From Pithys albifrons albifrons (Eukaryota > Chordata > Aves > Passeriformes > Thamnophilidae): 64,000 bases of DNA. Both the position numbers and the translations under genes were made by a program. The notes below the pieces were generated by a model, which searched no databases, was not told the origin of the DNA, and saw only the letters and a list, made by a program, of their open reading frames with translations. Position 1 is the first letter of the stretch, and each line of letters opens with the position of its first letter. The stretch spans positions 79,453,749 through 79,517,748 of the forward strand of contig NC_092497.1 of assembly GCF_047495875.1 (NCBI RefSeq). Reading direction: 5' to 3'. Shown here one piece after another: positions 25,201 to 33,330 of this stretch.

Positions 25201-28200
25201 TTGGAAGGGTTTCTGACCTCTGATATGAAGCCACACTTCAGCCAGAAAAGAACTTTTCCCCACAACAGCTCCCAATTTATTAATACAAATATGTGACAGT
25301 TATTGTGGATTCCTCTTTGCCGGTGATAACGTTCAGCTGCAAGATTGTATTTAATTGATAATAAAAGACCCCAAAAGAAACCAGCACAAAACACATTTCA
25401 CAGAGGCAAACACACTAAACTCAAGTTACAATACAGCAATGTATCCCATTTTCACAACAGACAGAAACTAGCAACAAAGAACTACTAACTAAAAACACAG
25501 CCACTTAAAACACCTATCTAGACACTCTGTCAATAACATAGGACAATAAAATATCTTGCACACCACTCTCTCTAACACAAAACAAAAAGAACAGAGCTGC
25601 TTTTTATCAACACACATGTTGAAAAACAAACTGTGCATTGAAAGTAAAGCAAGTTACTGTAGCTGCAAAACAGAGCTGGTCTTATAAAGTAAGAGTAGCA
25701 AGAAGCAATAACCAATATAAAGTAGCAAAGTGTGAAGCGAGTTACTGTTATTAGTATTAAGGTAGCAAAACATATTTAGTAAAGGAAATGCTTATAAAGT
25801 GAGAATCAAAGTAGCTGTTAGCATAAGATGTAAGATAAAATGTATAAAGGAATAAGCTTTGTAAGAAAGTAAAGTTCAGAAAGTAAAGTATAGAAAAATG
25901 GAAAGCACATGGTTTTCTCACGCCTACACTGTTCCAGGAGGTAGGAGGAGACAGGACAAGCAGCAGCAGTTACCCTCACAGAGTCGTGGCATTTTCCCCT
26001 CTCTGCTGGAGTTTAAACTCCACACTTTTTATACCTTTTTTTTCCTTCATGTGGTTTTGTGACCAATAGTCAGTCTACTGGGGGGGTGATGCAGATGCCT
26101 GAGGCGAGGTGGCTCCTAGAGTGGTTATAGAAGATATCGCAAAGGGAGGCCATGTCATTCCTTAAACAACATTCCATCTTATGTTAATCTTATCAGTTTG
26201 AAAGCCTTTGTCCTCTGCTTGGAGTACCCCTCCGGGGGGGGGGGCTGAGGCTTTCCCTCAATTCATCAAGGCTTATCAGCCCATCACCCCACAATCATAG
26301 TCCACTCAAAACACACATTGTTATGAATTTAAATTCATTAATTCACTTTCTATTACTTTGAAAAAATATTTTGAATTCAGCAACTTTCGGTTTATTCCTT
26401 TCAACAGTGAGGCACATCATGGTTGTTATGAGGAGGTGTTTCTCTCTAGTCAGCTATGGGAAGATCTGCATAATCAGCTGCTAGAGACTTTAGATCCAAT
26501 GCTGTTCACCAATGGATCTTCACACTACATAAACAAAACACAACACATGGGCAATGTAGTGGTGAGAGACTTAGAGGTACTTGAAACAAAACCTCTCCAG
26601 CACTTGGTGACTGTCCAAGAGGCCAAATCAATTGAACTAGGAGAGGCCTGGTGGGGACATGGCCAACAAGTAATAATTTATACTGATTCTAAATACACTT
26701 TGGAGTGTGACATGCAACAGGTATGCTACAGAAAGAATGAGTTTCTTACTTCAGCAGAAAATAGTATTTCTAATGGATCTGAAAACCAAACACTGTTAGT
26801 AGCCATTAGGTTTTCAAGGGAAATTCCTGTGGAACACTTGCCAGCTCATACAAAATACTCCAACAGAATGTAAATTAAAAAAAAAGGTTGAAAGTTACTC
26901 AGACTTGTAGTCAGATAGGTAAAAGTTACTCAGACTTGTAGTCAGATAGGTTTAGAATGGCCTAAAGTTTAGGAATAGTACTTTGGGATATTATACAATG
27001 TTGGGAAATACCCCTTGCAGCATCTAGGCTTGTCATCAACCGGAATAGGGTTTGGCAAACAACTATACCGAGGACCAGCCTCTTGGATGGAGAGGAACAG
27101 TTGGCCCAGTGTATGTTTTCTATATATATCTATATATATGCAAAAAAGGTTTGAGAGAAAAAAATAAGCATGCTCAATGGTACATAGAATACAGGTATGT
27201 GATACAGAATCAAGATCTGAAATATTACTTAAGGTATTTTCACTAAAACACAATTAGAATCTAAATGTGAATGGTCTTGTGCTGTCCTACTACATACTTG
27301 TTTTGCTGTTAAAACTTTAGGATATTATGCCTGTTGCTTCTAATTACACTATATGAGATTATGGATAGCCTTCAAATGTCTTGAAAGACTTCCTGAGTTC
27401 TTTTTGCCATAACAACAGGAAAGCTTAATAAAAACAAAGGGAGACCTGCTGTAAATTAGGTTTAGTTGGCTGAATTCTTTTAACTGGATTTTCTTGTCAA
27501 AGTAGTTTTGCTTAGCACAGGTAGCTAAAATTGCTTGAGCTTTAGGCCTCAAGCTGCAAACTTTCACCTTGAAATGCTGAACAAGTTTTGTACTGTTGTT
27601 TAGCTACAATGAAGGGAGACTCTGAGACCAGTGCAAACAAAAAGATTAAGAAGCCATGACTATGAGCAAAAGCTGCAACTCATCCAGATAAAAACAGAGA
27701 AAGAATGTTATAAGGAACAAGAAAACTCTAGAACAAAACCCACCAGAGTAGGAGGTGCCTATAAGGCATATGAAGTGTGAAGAACAGGTGCATAGGTTCC
27801 AAGAGTATAAAATCCCAGGGATTTCTTTGTTCTGGGTCCCTCTTAGGAAGTACCTAGCTTGAGCTGTTCCTAGTGCAGTACCATTCAATTATTATTTTTC
27901 CCCCCCAGAAACTGGAAGTCAGACTCAGCTGTGGGAAACATAGGGTGAAGAAATTTCTTTAACAACTTAATCAACTTGGAGTTGGACCAAGGGTTGGACT
28001 TGATGATCTCGAAGGTCTTTTCCAACCCAATCGATTCTATGATTCTATGATTCTAATCTTCTTTTACAACTAAACTGTGTAACTGGAAATAGTAAAAGGC
28101 AGTTCATGCTCTCAGGGTCTTATTTTGCTGTATTTCAGAGCATGGCAGGCTTAGGACTTATGTTTTCCCCTTTGAATGTGTGTATCCATGGGATTTTAAT

Positions 28201-31200
28201 GTCAAACTTTGATTAACTTTGTGAACTAAAGCATACCTAATTACTTGATTTGCAGAAAAATAAGAGTATTCCGAAATAAAAAAAAAAAAGACTTCAGTTA
28301 TTGAATGTAATACACCAAAGAAAGATGTGTGGAGTTAGAGTCTATCCTGTGGCATTCTGTTTTCATGTGTGCCAATACTCACTAAACTACAGAATTGCCT
28401 ACTTTGGTTTTCCTCTAGAAAATCCTTATGACATTGTAGCTGAAACAATGTTATCAGGATAAACTATTTTAAAAAAAGAAAATTTCAATCAGTGTAAGAT
28501 AAAAGTCCCCAGAAACTTTCCATGCCATATTAACTTAAAACCATAGCTAAAAACTCAAACACATAGTATTCAGGGGCTATATATAAACAGTATTGAAGTC
28601 ATCAAATGTACACGAAAGAAGAAAATATTTTAGAGATATTAGCAACAAAGGTTTAGAGATTTCAAAAGAAACAGGGCTTATTACTGCACAATCAACAAAT
28701 TTAATTTGCCTGTACCAGTAAAGAATGCAAGCTCTGCAACTAGGCCTTTTGAATACAAAGCTGGCAAATGCAGTTTGGTCACTCTGATAAGAATGAGTTA
28801 ACATTAAGTGGTGCAATTATAAAAGCTGCCATACCTACAACCAGTCTTTACCCAAATCCTCAGCTAATGCAGTCTTAAAAAAACATATCACAAAACAACA
28901 GTCACTAAAAGAGAAAAATTACATCATTAAGGTCAAAAGTGTAGGGTTTGGTAGGCTATGAAATAGGAGTCCAGTTTCTTCTTTAAAATAGATTAAAAGT
29001 TGTCTCCTTACAGTTGTGATAATTCCTTTTAAACAGTTGGATTCTAAAAGTTAATGTTTTGCATTATCTGGCAAAGTCTTCTAAGGAGGTTTGCTTCAAA
29101 TTGAAAACATCTCCAGAAATTTAGTAAAAACATCTCTGAAAAAGGTAGTGAAGAACTATACAAACAAAATGCCAACTTACAGAACTTTATGAGTCAACCT
29201 TCCATTCTAACTTTAAAGCATAACACCACAAAAAAAATCTGTGGCTACTGTAAAACTGTCTATATTTCAAGAAAGAAGACTAGGTATGCTTTGAGTCTTT
29301 CTAAAGGTAAAGACCCTTTTGCTCTGATTTAACATGATCAAGAAGTAATACTGTAATAGAACAAAAATCATGAAACTTTTAACAAGCCTTTTTGTAACCA
29401 AAACAAGTGAACAGCCTGGTAATTAGACAAAACAGTCTGTAGGGGGTCCAAAGGAGGGTTATGAAGATGATCAGACTGGAGACAAAACAGTAATTAGACA
29501 AAACAGTCTGTAGGGGGTCCAAAGGAGGGTTATGAAGATGATCAAACTGGAGACCTTCCAAAGGACAGCTGTAATTGTGATCAAATGGCTGAAGAGTCTC
29601 CCTATGAGAAAAGACTGAAGGAGCTATTTCTCTTCTCCTTGGAGAAGGCTTGGTGGAAGCCACATCACTGTACCTCAGTACTAGAAAGGCTACAAAGAGG
29701 ATGAAGGCTCTCTCTTCACAAGTTGCCACATGGACATAAGGGACAACAGTGAGGACAAGTTCCATGAGGAGAGATTTCATCTCTGTTAGAAATTTCTTTC
29801 TGGTATTATCCACCAGAACAACCTCCTTCGGGGTTAGGTGGAGTCCCTATTATGAGAGGCTTTCAAGATTCAACTGGACAGGTAGCAGATGATCTCTTCA
29901 AGGATGCTTTTCCCAGGAAAGGCTAGACCAGAGTATTCTTCAAGGTCCCCTTCCAACTTGGGCCTTTCAGCCCTATTCTGTGATGTGATGATTCCATGAA
30001 CACTAGTACAATACATAGCAATTTTTTTCATTTCAACTATAATACCACCAGAATCTGATTCAGTTGTTAAGATGGACCTAGATGCTATTTTATGGTGTTA
30101 AACTCCTAATCATTGAAATTAAATCAGAGGTAGTTATGCCCAAAATCAGGAGAGAAAAAAAAAAAAAGAAAAAAAGGATCACTAAGGAAGTCTGGAACCA
30201 AAATCTCTATTTAAAGCTTGGTATGTTTCTTTGGGTTTTCCTTCCTCATCCCCTTTTCCTTTTTTAATAAAAGTTTAGTGATTAGTTTCACAGTTTAGTG
30301 ATTTTAATCAATATTATTTATTTCTCCAAACAGATGTGCACTCTTCTAGGAGTATGTCTATCATTACAAATTTTATGCCAAACTGAACTGGTTCAAAGAA
30401 GTTCCCAAGAGGTTACTCTTCTCAGTCATTAAGCTGACAGTTCCCTGAACCTTTTACAGAATACAGAAGTTTTCTGCTTGAATCCTATGTAACACATGAA
30501 TTTTGTATAGCCCAAATAAAAAGCTGACCTCTGCCTTCCAAAACAAATGATTTTTCCCTCAAGACACCATTCACTTCATATTTGTGAGCTGCAGCATCAC
30601 TAAGTCAAAAGGTGATTTCCGCCCTTAGAGCAGACTTGCTAAGACAGCACATCCAAAGGATGAACCCACAGTCATGACCAAGTCTTGAACATCTATCCTG
30701 CTTTAGCACCCTGAGCACTATACACTTACAGTCCTTACTTGCTTCTTAACAAGCCCAAGGCAAACATAGAGCACACACAAAATCCTAAATAGCCACTTCA
30801 TTTAAAAAAGAAAGCGCATTTTTTCAGAAATAACTTATCTTAAAATAGATATTAATTCTCTTTCCTTAAGGATACTATAGCCAACAGTCTTCTCCATTTT
30901 GAATTAGCAGGAAACTGAAACAAGGTGCACAAGCCTGATGTCTCTGTATGAGAAAATGGGTTTGTTAACACCAGAGTTGCAGAGAATAGCTGAAGGCACC
31001 CCACAGTGCCACTGTGTACTACCAGAGAATTAAGATACCCAAAGACAAGCAGGAGGTAAAGGATGGTCTTCACATACAGCCATGCTCATAGTAGGTTACT
31101 GATAAGCTTCAGTTCTTGTTCAAGAACATTTTCGTCAAAACTTGAGACACTGCTGTTCACTGAACAGAGTACCGCACCTTCTGTTGATAACCACAGCAAG

Positions 31201-32850
31201 GTATCTTGTAAATAATATAAACTGTCATTCATGTGAATATTGGTCTTGCAGACAGCAAATTCTGACAAAGTCACGTAAGTACAGAGGAACCTAAAAAAGA
31301 AACATTTTACATAACTGTCCAAAGGGACAGTGACAATTTGCTGGTATCAACCTAAGACGCTCGTCAGCCAGCACAGATTTGGCACTGAAAGAGACTCTGC
31401 TTCACGGGGTCAACTAATTGCTGTTGGGAACAGTGTAAGACCGAGTCTAAGAAATCAAACTGGTAGCACTGGCAACAGCTTGACAGAGTAACAACCCTGA
31501 ACCAAAGGCCTTTTCCTATGACATTAAAACACACAGTTCAATTACTGTGAATATAAAAGGAGCTTTTACTCTAGGAAGAAAATATCTTAACAATAGATTG
31601 TGTTAAGCTTTATTGCTTGCTGCAGGAGAATGGGAATTTACAACTGTACAGGGGGAAAGCAGAGTCTTCTGCGCAGAGATTCTGAGTATTTGGAAACAAT
31701 CAGCCAGCCTATGGATACTTTAGATACTACATTCAGCAACATGAAGCTCAATACCAGGTAAGTAGTAACAATCAAAGATTCAAAGACACTTTCAAATGCA
31801 AGGAGGTATAGCACAGCAAAGCCTTCAGCTGCAAATACGACTGTGTCAGAGTTTTGGTACCAACTCCCTACTTTGCCAAGCAACATTATGCATCAAAACC
31901 TACCAGCTGACATACTACAACCTCGAGCACTACTGAACACTGTGCTGAAGAATTCACTCAGGAAATACGGTTTTCTTCAAAGGCTGGTACATCAATGCAA
32001 GCTTAAGGTAACACAAGCATAGATCCCTGGAGACGTTAAAATCCGGGAGACGTTGAAAGGTCAGAAAACTCACAGGTACCGAGAAAACAAGCCTGGAAGT
32101 GCAAAACACAGAAGGATAATGGCCAGGGCAGTGACAGGCATCCATAGGGCTGCTAAACCAGCATGAAAGCTACAGGTGCTGCAGTTGGAGGAGTTAATGC
32201 TCTTGCAGTTGTCTCTTAAGGCTATTGCTGAAGATTTCATTTACACCTCTAAAGGACTACTGGGCTGGGAGCGCTCCGCAAGATCGCATCGGGACCGTGC
32301 CCAAGCACGGCCACCAGACGTTAACTGCCTTGTCCACGGAGACTTCCAGGGTGTGCGCTCGCCAGGACAACGCCGCAGCGAGTCAGGTTTTGTCAGCCGT
32401 GCTGTGATGCTGCTACCCACGCCAGACCACGGCTGCCGGCGCAGGGCAAGCGCGGAGCCCGTAGCCGGACACGCCGCGCTGCAGGGCCCGCACCGGGCAC
32501 CGCGCCGGGCATCGCTCCGCCGGGAACGTCCCTCCCTCCTTCGGAAAGCCAGCCACCGGTCCCGCCCACGTACCTGGCTCCGGCGGCTCCGTGGGCGCAG
32601 GGGAGCATCCCGGCTGCCTGCGCTCGTTCTGGGTCTCCCGCTTGCCGCCGCCCGCCCTGCCGCTTGGCACGGCTCTCCCACCCGCCGCCGCCTCGCCGCG
32701 CTTTTTGCGCTGCTGCTGCTGACGGCGCTCGGCGGCGCTCAGGACGTCGAAGGGGTCAGACTCGTTGTCCAGGAGCTGGTAGAAGCGATTGGCAATGGTG
32801 CACGCGAAGTTCTCCTGTATGACCGGGCTGCCCACCGTCCCCTTCATCAT
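4231..32850 (-). CDS. HABP4: HABP4, intracellular hyaluronan-binding protein 4 (Ki-1/57), complete coding region in 8 exons
   Basis: Coding exons, in transcript order: 32574-32850, 19161-19329, 17539-17700, 17316-17387, 15473-15556, 8079-8247, 5378-5560, 4231-4287. They sum to 1173 bases (390 codons plus stop), and every junction keeps frame. The protein has the SERBP1/HABP4 layout: an N-terminal [18 protein letters not shown] block (residues 20-37), a basic linker, an RG-rich box with [14 protein letters not shown] (exon 3), [11 protein letters not shown] and EFNIRKPES (exon 6), [19 protein letters not shown] (exon 7) and a PEDFPAL tail. Human HABP4 is about 413 residues and has the same exon phases as far as I can align it. 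Family knowledge: these proteins bind RNA and sit with eEF2 in the mRNA channel of dormant 80S ribosomes; hyaluronan binding was the original description. Exons 2, 4 and 5 and the C-terminal RGG box are clearly more diverged than the rest. The paralogue SERBP1 is excluded by the linker sequence and the ZNF367/SLC35D2 synteny. Confidence 0.95.
4288..5377 (-). other. HABP4 intron 7
   Basis: The intron begins (minus strand) with about 100 bases of U/UG-rich sequence, seen on the plus strand as the A/C-rich tract at about 5281-5368. Another G/T-rich tract lies at 4856-4915 on the plus strand. No other element recognised. Confidence 0.7.
5378..5560 (-). CDS. HABP4: HABP4 coding exon 7
   Basis: 183 bases, phase 0 at both ends. 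Encodes [20 protein letters not shown] then [16 protein letters not shown] and a reduced RGG box ([14 protein letters not shown]). The donor is placed at GTG|GTAATG because it gives ...[12 protein letters not shown], which aligns gap-free to human ...RAEV-VMQDVAPNP. The donor is weak and is followed by a long U/UG-rich tract in the transcript. Confidence 0.93.
5985..6770 (+). mobile_element. Possible old LTR-type element
   Basis: A block of moderate GC content with TCTATAAACAG (about 6352), a long TC-rich run (about 6440-6515) and a second TATAAAA (about 6563) resembles an avian LTR. I could not find a convincing terminal TG...CA pair with flanking duplications, so limits and identity are uncertain. 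Confidence 0.3.
6987..7046. repeat. 24-base tandem repeat, 2.5 copies
   Basis: The unit starts GAACAGAAACTTTATGGG and continues CAAAAT. Two identical copies (6987-7010, 7011-7034) are followed by a half copy. It lies in HABP4 intron 6. Confidence 0.9.
8079..8247 (-). CDS. HABP4: HABP4 coding exon 6
   Basis: 169 bases, phase 2 in and phase 0 out. Encodes [39 protein letters not shown] and KSKYNND, nearly identical to mammalian HABP4. Acceptor AACATTTAG, donor GAT|GTAAGC. This is the best conserved exon and the firmest family anchor. Confidence 0.96.
8248..15472 (-). other. HABP4 intron 5
   Basis: 7.2 kb, AT-rich. Holds the solo LTR at 12866-13490 and an A/C-rich tract at about 12528-12561. 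A poly-T run of about 15 bases lies near 8791. No exon-like conserved reading frame seen. Confidence 0.7.
12866..13490 (+). mobile_element. Solo LTR (625 bp) with 5-bp target-site duplication
   Basis: Begins TGTTATGGGTTC and ends AACCAAGACA, the canonical TG...CA. It is flanked by the exact duplication ATGTT at 12861-12865 and 13491-13495. No internal retroviral sequence adjoins it, so this is a recombined solo LTR. The plus orientation is assigned from the composition gradient (TC-rich 3' part) and is not certain. It lies antisense in HABP4 intron 5. A 5-bp duplication fits ERV1 or ERVL rather than ERVK, whose duplications are usually 6 bp. Confidence 0.85.
15473..15556 (-). CDS. HABP4: HABP4 coding exon 5
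   Basis: 84 bases, phase 2 in and out. Encodes an acidic/Thr-rich stretch [20 protein letters not shown], matching in place and character the human PTAPMEEPTVVEESQGTPEEE region. Acceptor ACTTTTAG, donor GTACAG. Confidence 0.85.
15557..17315 (-). other. HABP4 intron 4
   Basis: AT-rich with several short poly-A runs (for example about 16136-16152). No repeat family or gene recognised. Confidence 0.6.
17316..17387 (-). CDS. HABP4: HABP4 coding exon 4 (short, diverged)
   Basis: About 72 bases, phase 2 in and out. Encodes [20 protein letters not shown], which aligns to the family GGCG...WG.GKD segment. The acceptor CCTCTCTAG is good. The chosen donor (AT|GTACAT) is weak but is the only nearby GT that keeps frame with exon 5. 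The intron between exons 3 and 4 is only 151 bases (17388-17538), the shortest in the gene. Confidence 0.75.
17539..17700 (-). CDS. HABP4: HABP4 coding exon 3 (RG-rich box)
   Basis: 162 bases, phase 2 at both ends. Acceptor CTTCTCTGTAG, donor GTAAGTG. Encodes [20 protein letters not shown], the Arg/Gly-rich RNA-binding stretch, and then the highly conserved [14 protein letters not shown] motif. An AG slightly upstream (after CTGCAG) was rejected because it does not keep frame with exon 2 and the CTGTAG site restores the family's Lys-Pro junction. Confidence 0.93.
17701..19160 (-). other. HABP4 intron 2
   Basis: Contains a probable solo LTR (18097-18621). The remainder shows nothing recognisable. 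Confidence 0.65.
18097..18621 (-). mobile_element. Probable solo LTR (525 bp)
   Basis: In minus orientation it runs from TGTAGATTTTTAG to CATCAACATCACA. It carries a TATA-like TTATAAAAGCC and, downstream of it, ATTAAAGG as a possible poly(A) signal, in the order expected for U3-R-U5. The flanks are ACTAT (18092-18096) and ACTAC (18622-18626), a 5-bp duplication with one mismatch. It lies sense to HABP4. Confidence 0.65.
19161..19329 (-). CDS. HABP4: HABP4 coding exon 2
   Basis: 169 bases, phase 1 in and phase 2 out; encodes [12 protein letters not shown] through [11 protein letters not shown]. It aligns to the human GQKRTPRRGEQQ...EKFPDEK segment but is strongly diverged. The acceptor is unusual: the bases before AG are a (TG)8 run with no ordinary pyrimidine tract. 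The donor GTAAGG is good. Confidence 0.88.
19332..19348 (-). repeat. (TG)8 microsatellite forming the exon 2 splice acceptor of HABP4
   Basis: On the minus strand eight TG units run directly into TAG and exon 2, taking the place of the pyrimidine tract. Repeat-length variation here would sit at the splice site itself. Confidence 0.9.
21661..21781 (+). repeat. A/C-rich low-complexity tract
   Basis: About 120 bases almost only of A and C in irregular AAAC, CCAAA and ACAAC units, directly beside the 3' flank of the SINE at 21797-22156. Similar tracts recur in the window. Confidence 0.8.
21797..22156 (-). mobile_element. Chimeric tRNA-Gln / 5S rRNA SINE, copy 1
   Basis: Read on the minus strand: it starts GGGCAGTCCTGTGG, then a tRNA-Gln(CTG)-like head with A box (TGTGGTGTAA) and B box (GTTCAAGTC) and CTCTGAA as the anticodon-loop bases. 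A 5S rRNA-like segment follows (CAACAGGGTC, GGTTAGTACCGGGTGCTGT), then an unassigned body of about 190 bases and a short CATACATA tail. Flanks are imperfect 12-base direct repeats (21785-21796 and 22157-22168, 10 of 12 matching), as expected for target-primed retroposition. It lies sense within HABP4 intron 1. It is not a working tRNA or 5S gene. Confidence 0.85.
23586..24212 (+). mobile_element. Solo LTR (627 bp) with exact 5-bp target-site duplication
   Basis: Begins TGTCCTAGTTCAGC and ends AAACCAGCACA. Exact flanking repeats CTCTA lie at 23581-23585 and 24213-24217. Inside are a TATA-like TACATAAG (23846-23853) and ATTAAA (24135-24140) in U3-R-U5 order. GC content is far above the surrounding intron. 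It lies antisense to HABP4. An 8-bp hairpin (TGCTGGTT/AACCAGCA) occupies its last 26 bases. Confidence 0.88.
24923..26293 (-). mobile_element. Solo LTR (1.37 kb), copy 1 of an inverted pair
   Basis: On the minus strand it begins TGTGGGGTGATGG (26293) and ends CACGTGACA (24923). The flanks ACCAT (24918-24922) and ATCAT (26294-26298) are a 5-bp duplication with one mismatch. It matches 53306-54653 in reverse over its full length. In one stretch of about 290 bases I count about four differences; the U3 start differs more. It contains a diverged internal duplication of about 131 bases. It is sense to HABP4. Confidence 0.9.
26358..26873 (+). pseudogene. Endogenous retroviral pol fragment, RNase H domain
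   Basis: A 171-codon open stretch resembles the retroviral RNase H of gammaretrovirus-like (ERV1) pol. It has a strand with TNGS where the catalytic motif is normally TDGS, an acidic residue in the central helix, the conserved YTDSKY motif and a terminal AH pair. The first catalytic Asp is Asn, so the enzyme site is broken. No reverse transcriptase lies upstream and no clear integrase follows, so this is a relic. It lies about 65 bases from the solo LTR at 24923-26293 but in the opposite orientation, so it is a separate insertion. Confidence 0.75.
26888..26952. repeat. Short tandem duplication
   Basis: A unit of about 36 bases containing AGTTACTCAGACTTGTAG and TCAGATAGGT occurs twice in a row just after the RNase H fragment. 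Confidence 0.8.
27640..27905 (+). mobile_element. Possible LTR remnant downstream of the RNase H fragment
   Basis: Contains AGAGTATAAAATCCCAGG, a good TATA box, followed by TTCTGGGTCCCTCTTAGG, typical of an LTR R/U5. It lies on the same strand as the RNase H fragment, which would fit a 3' LTR of that element. No ends or duplications were found. Confidence 0.3.
27961..28054 (+). mobile_element. CR1 LINE 3' end (short)
   Basis: TTGGACTTGATGATCTCGAAG then TTCCAACCCAAT and a terminal (ATTCTATG) microsatellite, the signature of avian CR1 3' ends. Confidence 0.93.
29421..29562 (+). repeat. 71-bp tandem duplication at the 5' end of a CR1 fragment
   Basis: The segment starting TAATTAGACAAAACAGTC is repeated after 71 bases with one or two changes; it spans flank and CR1 sequence. 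Confidence 0.9.
29430..29999 (+). mobile_element. CR1 LINE 3' fragment
   Basis: GGGTCCAAAGGAGGGTTATG, AAAGACTGAAGGAGCTATTT, a block around AGGATGCTTTTCCCAGG and a final TTCTGTGATG...ATTCCATGA tail follow the CR1 3' region on the plus strand, antisense to HABP4. Confidence 0.9.
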
Positions 32851-33330
32851 CCGTGCGGAGGCCACTTCTACCCCGCCCGCCGCCCTTCCCGAGCTCCGGC
32901 GACTGTCCCCGCCCGGAGCTGCCACTGTTGCGCGGGGCCAAAGCAGCGCGAACGACGTGCGAGGGCAGCCCAGGCACAAACGACGCCGCACCACTCCGAA
33001 GCGACCCAGCGCTGTCCCGAGCTCCGCGCCCGCCCCGGACCCCGCCCCCTGGCCCGCCCCGCCCGGCACAGCACGGCACGGCGGACACGGGAGCCGCTCG
33101 GCGCCGGAGCTGCCGCAGCAAGAGCGGCCGTGCCCGCCCACGCCGAACTGCGAGAAACAGCCCCGCTCCGCCCCCAGCAATTAACGCACAGCACTGCGCG
33201 CTTTCTCAGGGCCCCGGCCAACGCGACATCCTGCTGGTTATCCATGAGCTCTGCCTTGCATCCCGCCCGGCCTGGCAGCCTGGGATCGCCCCGCGGTCCT
33301 TCGGACTCAATACCCGCGGGAGGCTGGCTG
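32270..33330. promoter_or_regulatory. CpG island at the HABP4 promoter and exon 1
   Basis: Sharp rise in GC and CpG density over the AT-rich surroundings, covering HABP4 exon 1 and upstream. Sp1-type GC boxes such as CCCCGCCCCC lie near 33040. No TATA box was seen. Transcription runs to the left. Confidence 0.85.
32574..32850 (-). CDS. HABP4: HABP4 coding exon 1
   Basis: Starts at two adjacent ATGs (32850-32848 and 32847-32845). The second matches the usual MKG start of the family, so the first may add one Met. Encodes the N-terminal ribosome-binding-type block ending ESDPFDVL, a QQQQ run and a basic Gly/Ala-rich linker. The donor GTACGTGGG follows CCA-G, phase 1. It lies inside a CpG island. 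Confidence 0.92.

Larger units (their letters stand above)
19330..32573 (-). other. HABP4 intron 1, retroelement-rich
   Basis: 13.2 kb containing the SINE at 21797-22156, solo LTRs at 23586-24212 and 24923-26293, an RNase H fragment at 26358-26873, CR1 pieces at 27961-28054 and 29430-29999, and A/C-rich tracts near 21661-21781 and 24288-24348. Between these I see no conserved exon; 30000-32200 looks like plain intron. Confidence 0.75.

Noticed and set aside
24923..26873. The LTR and RNase H fragment as one provirus.
   Set aside because: They point in opposite directions, and the LTR has its own target duplication that excludes the RNase H piece.
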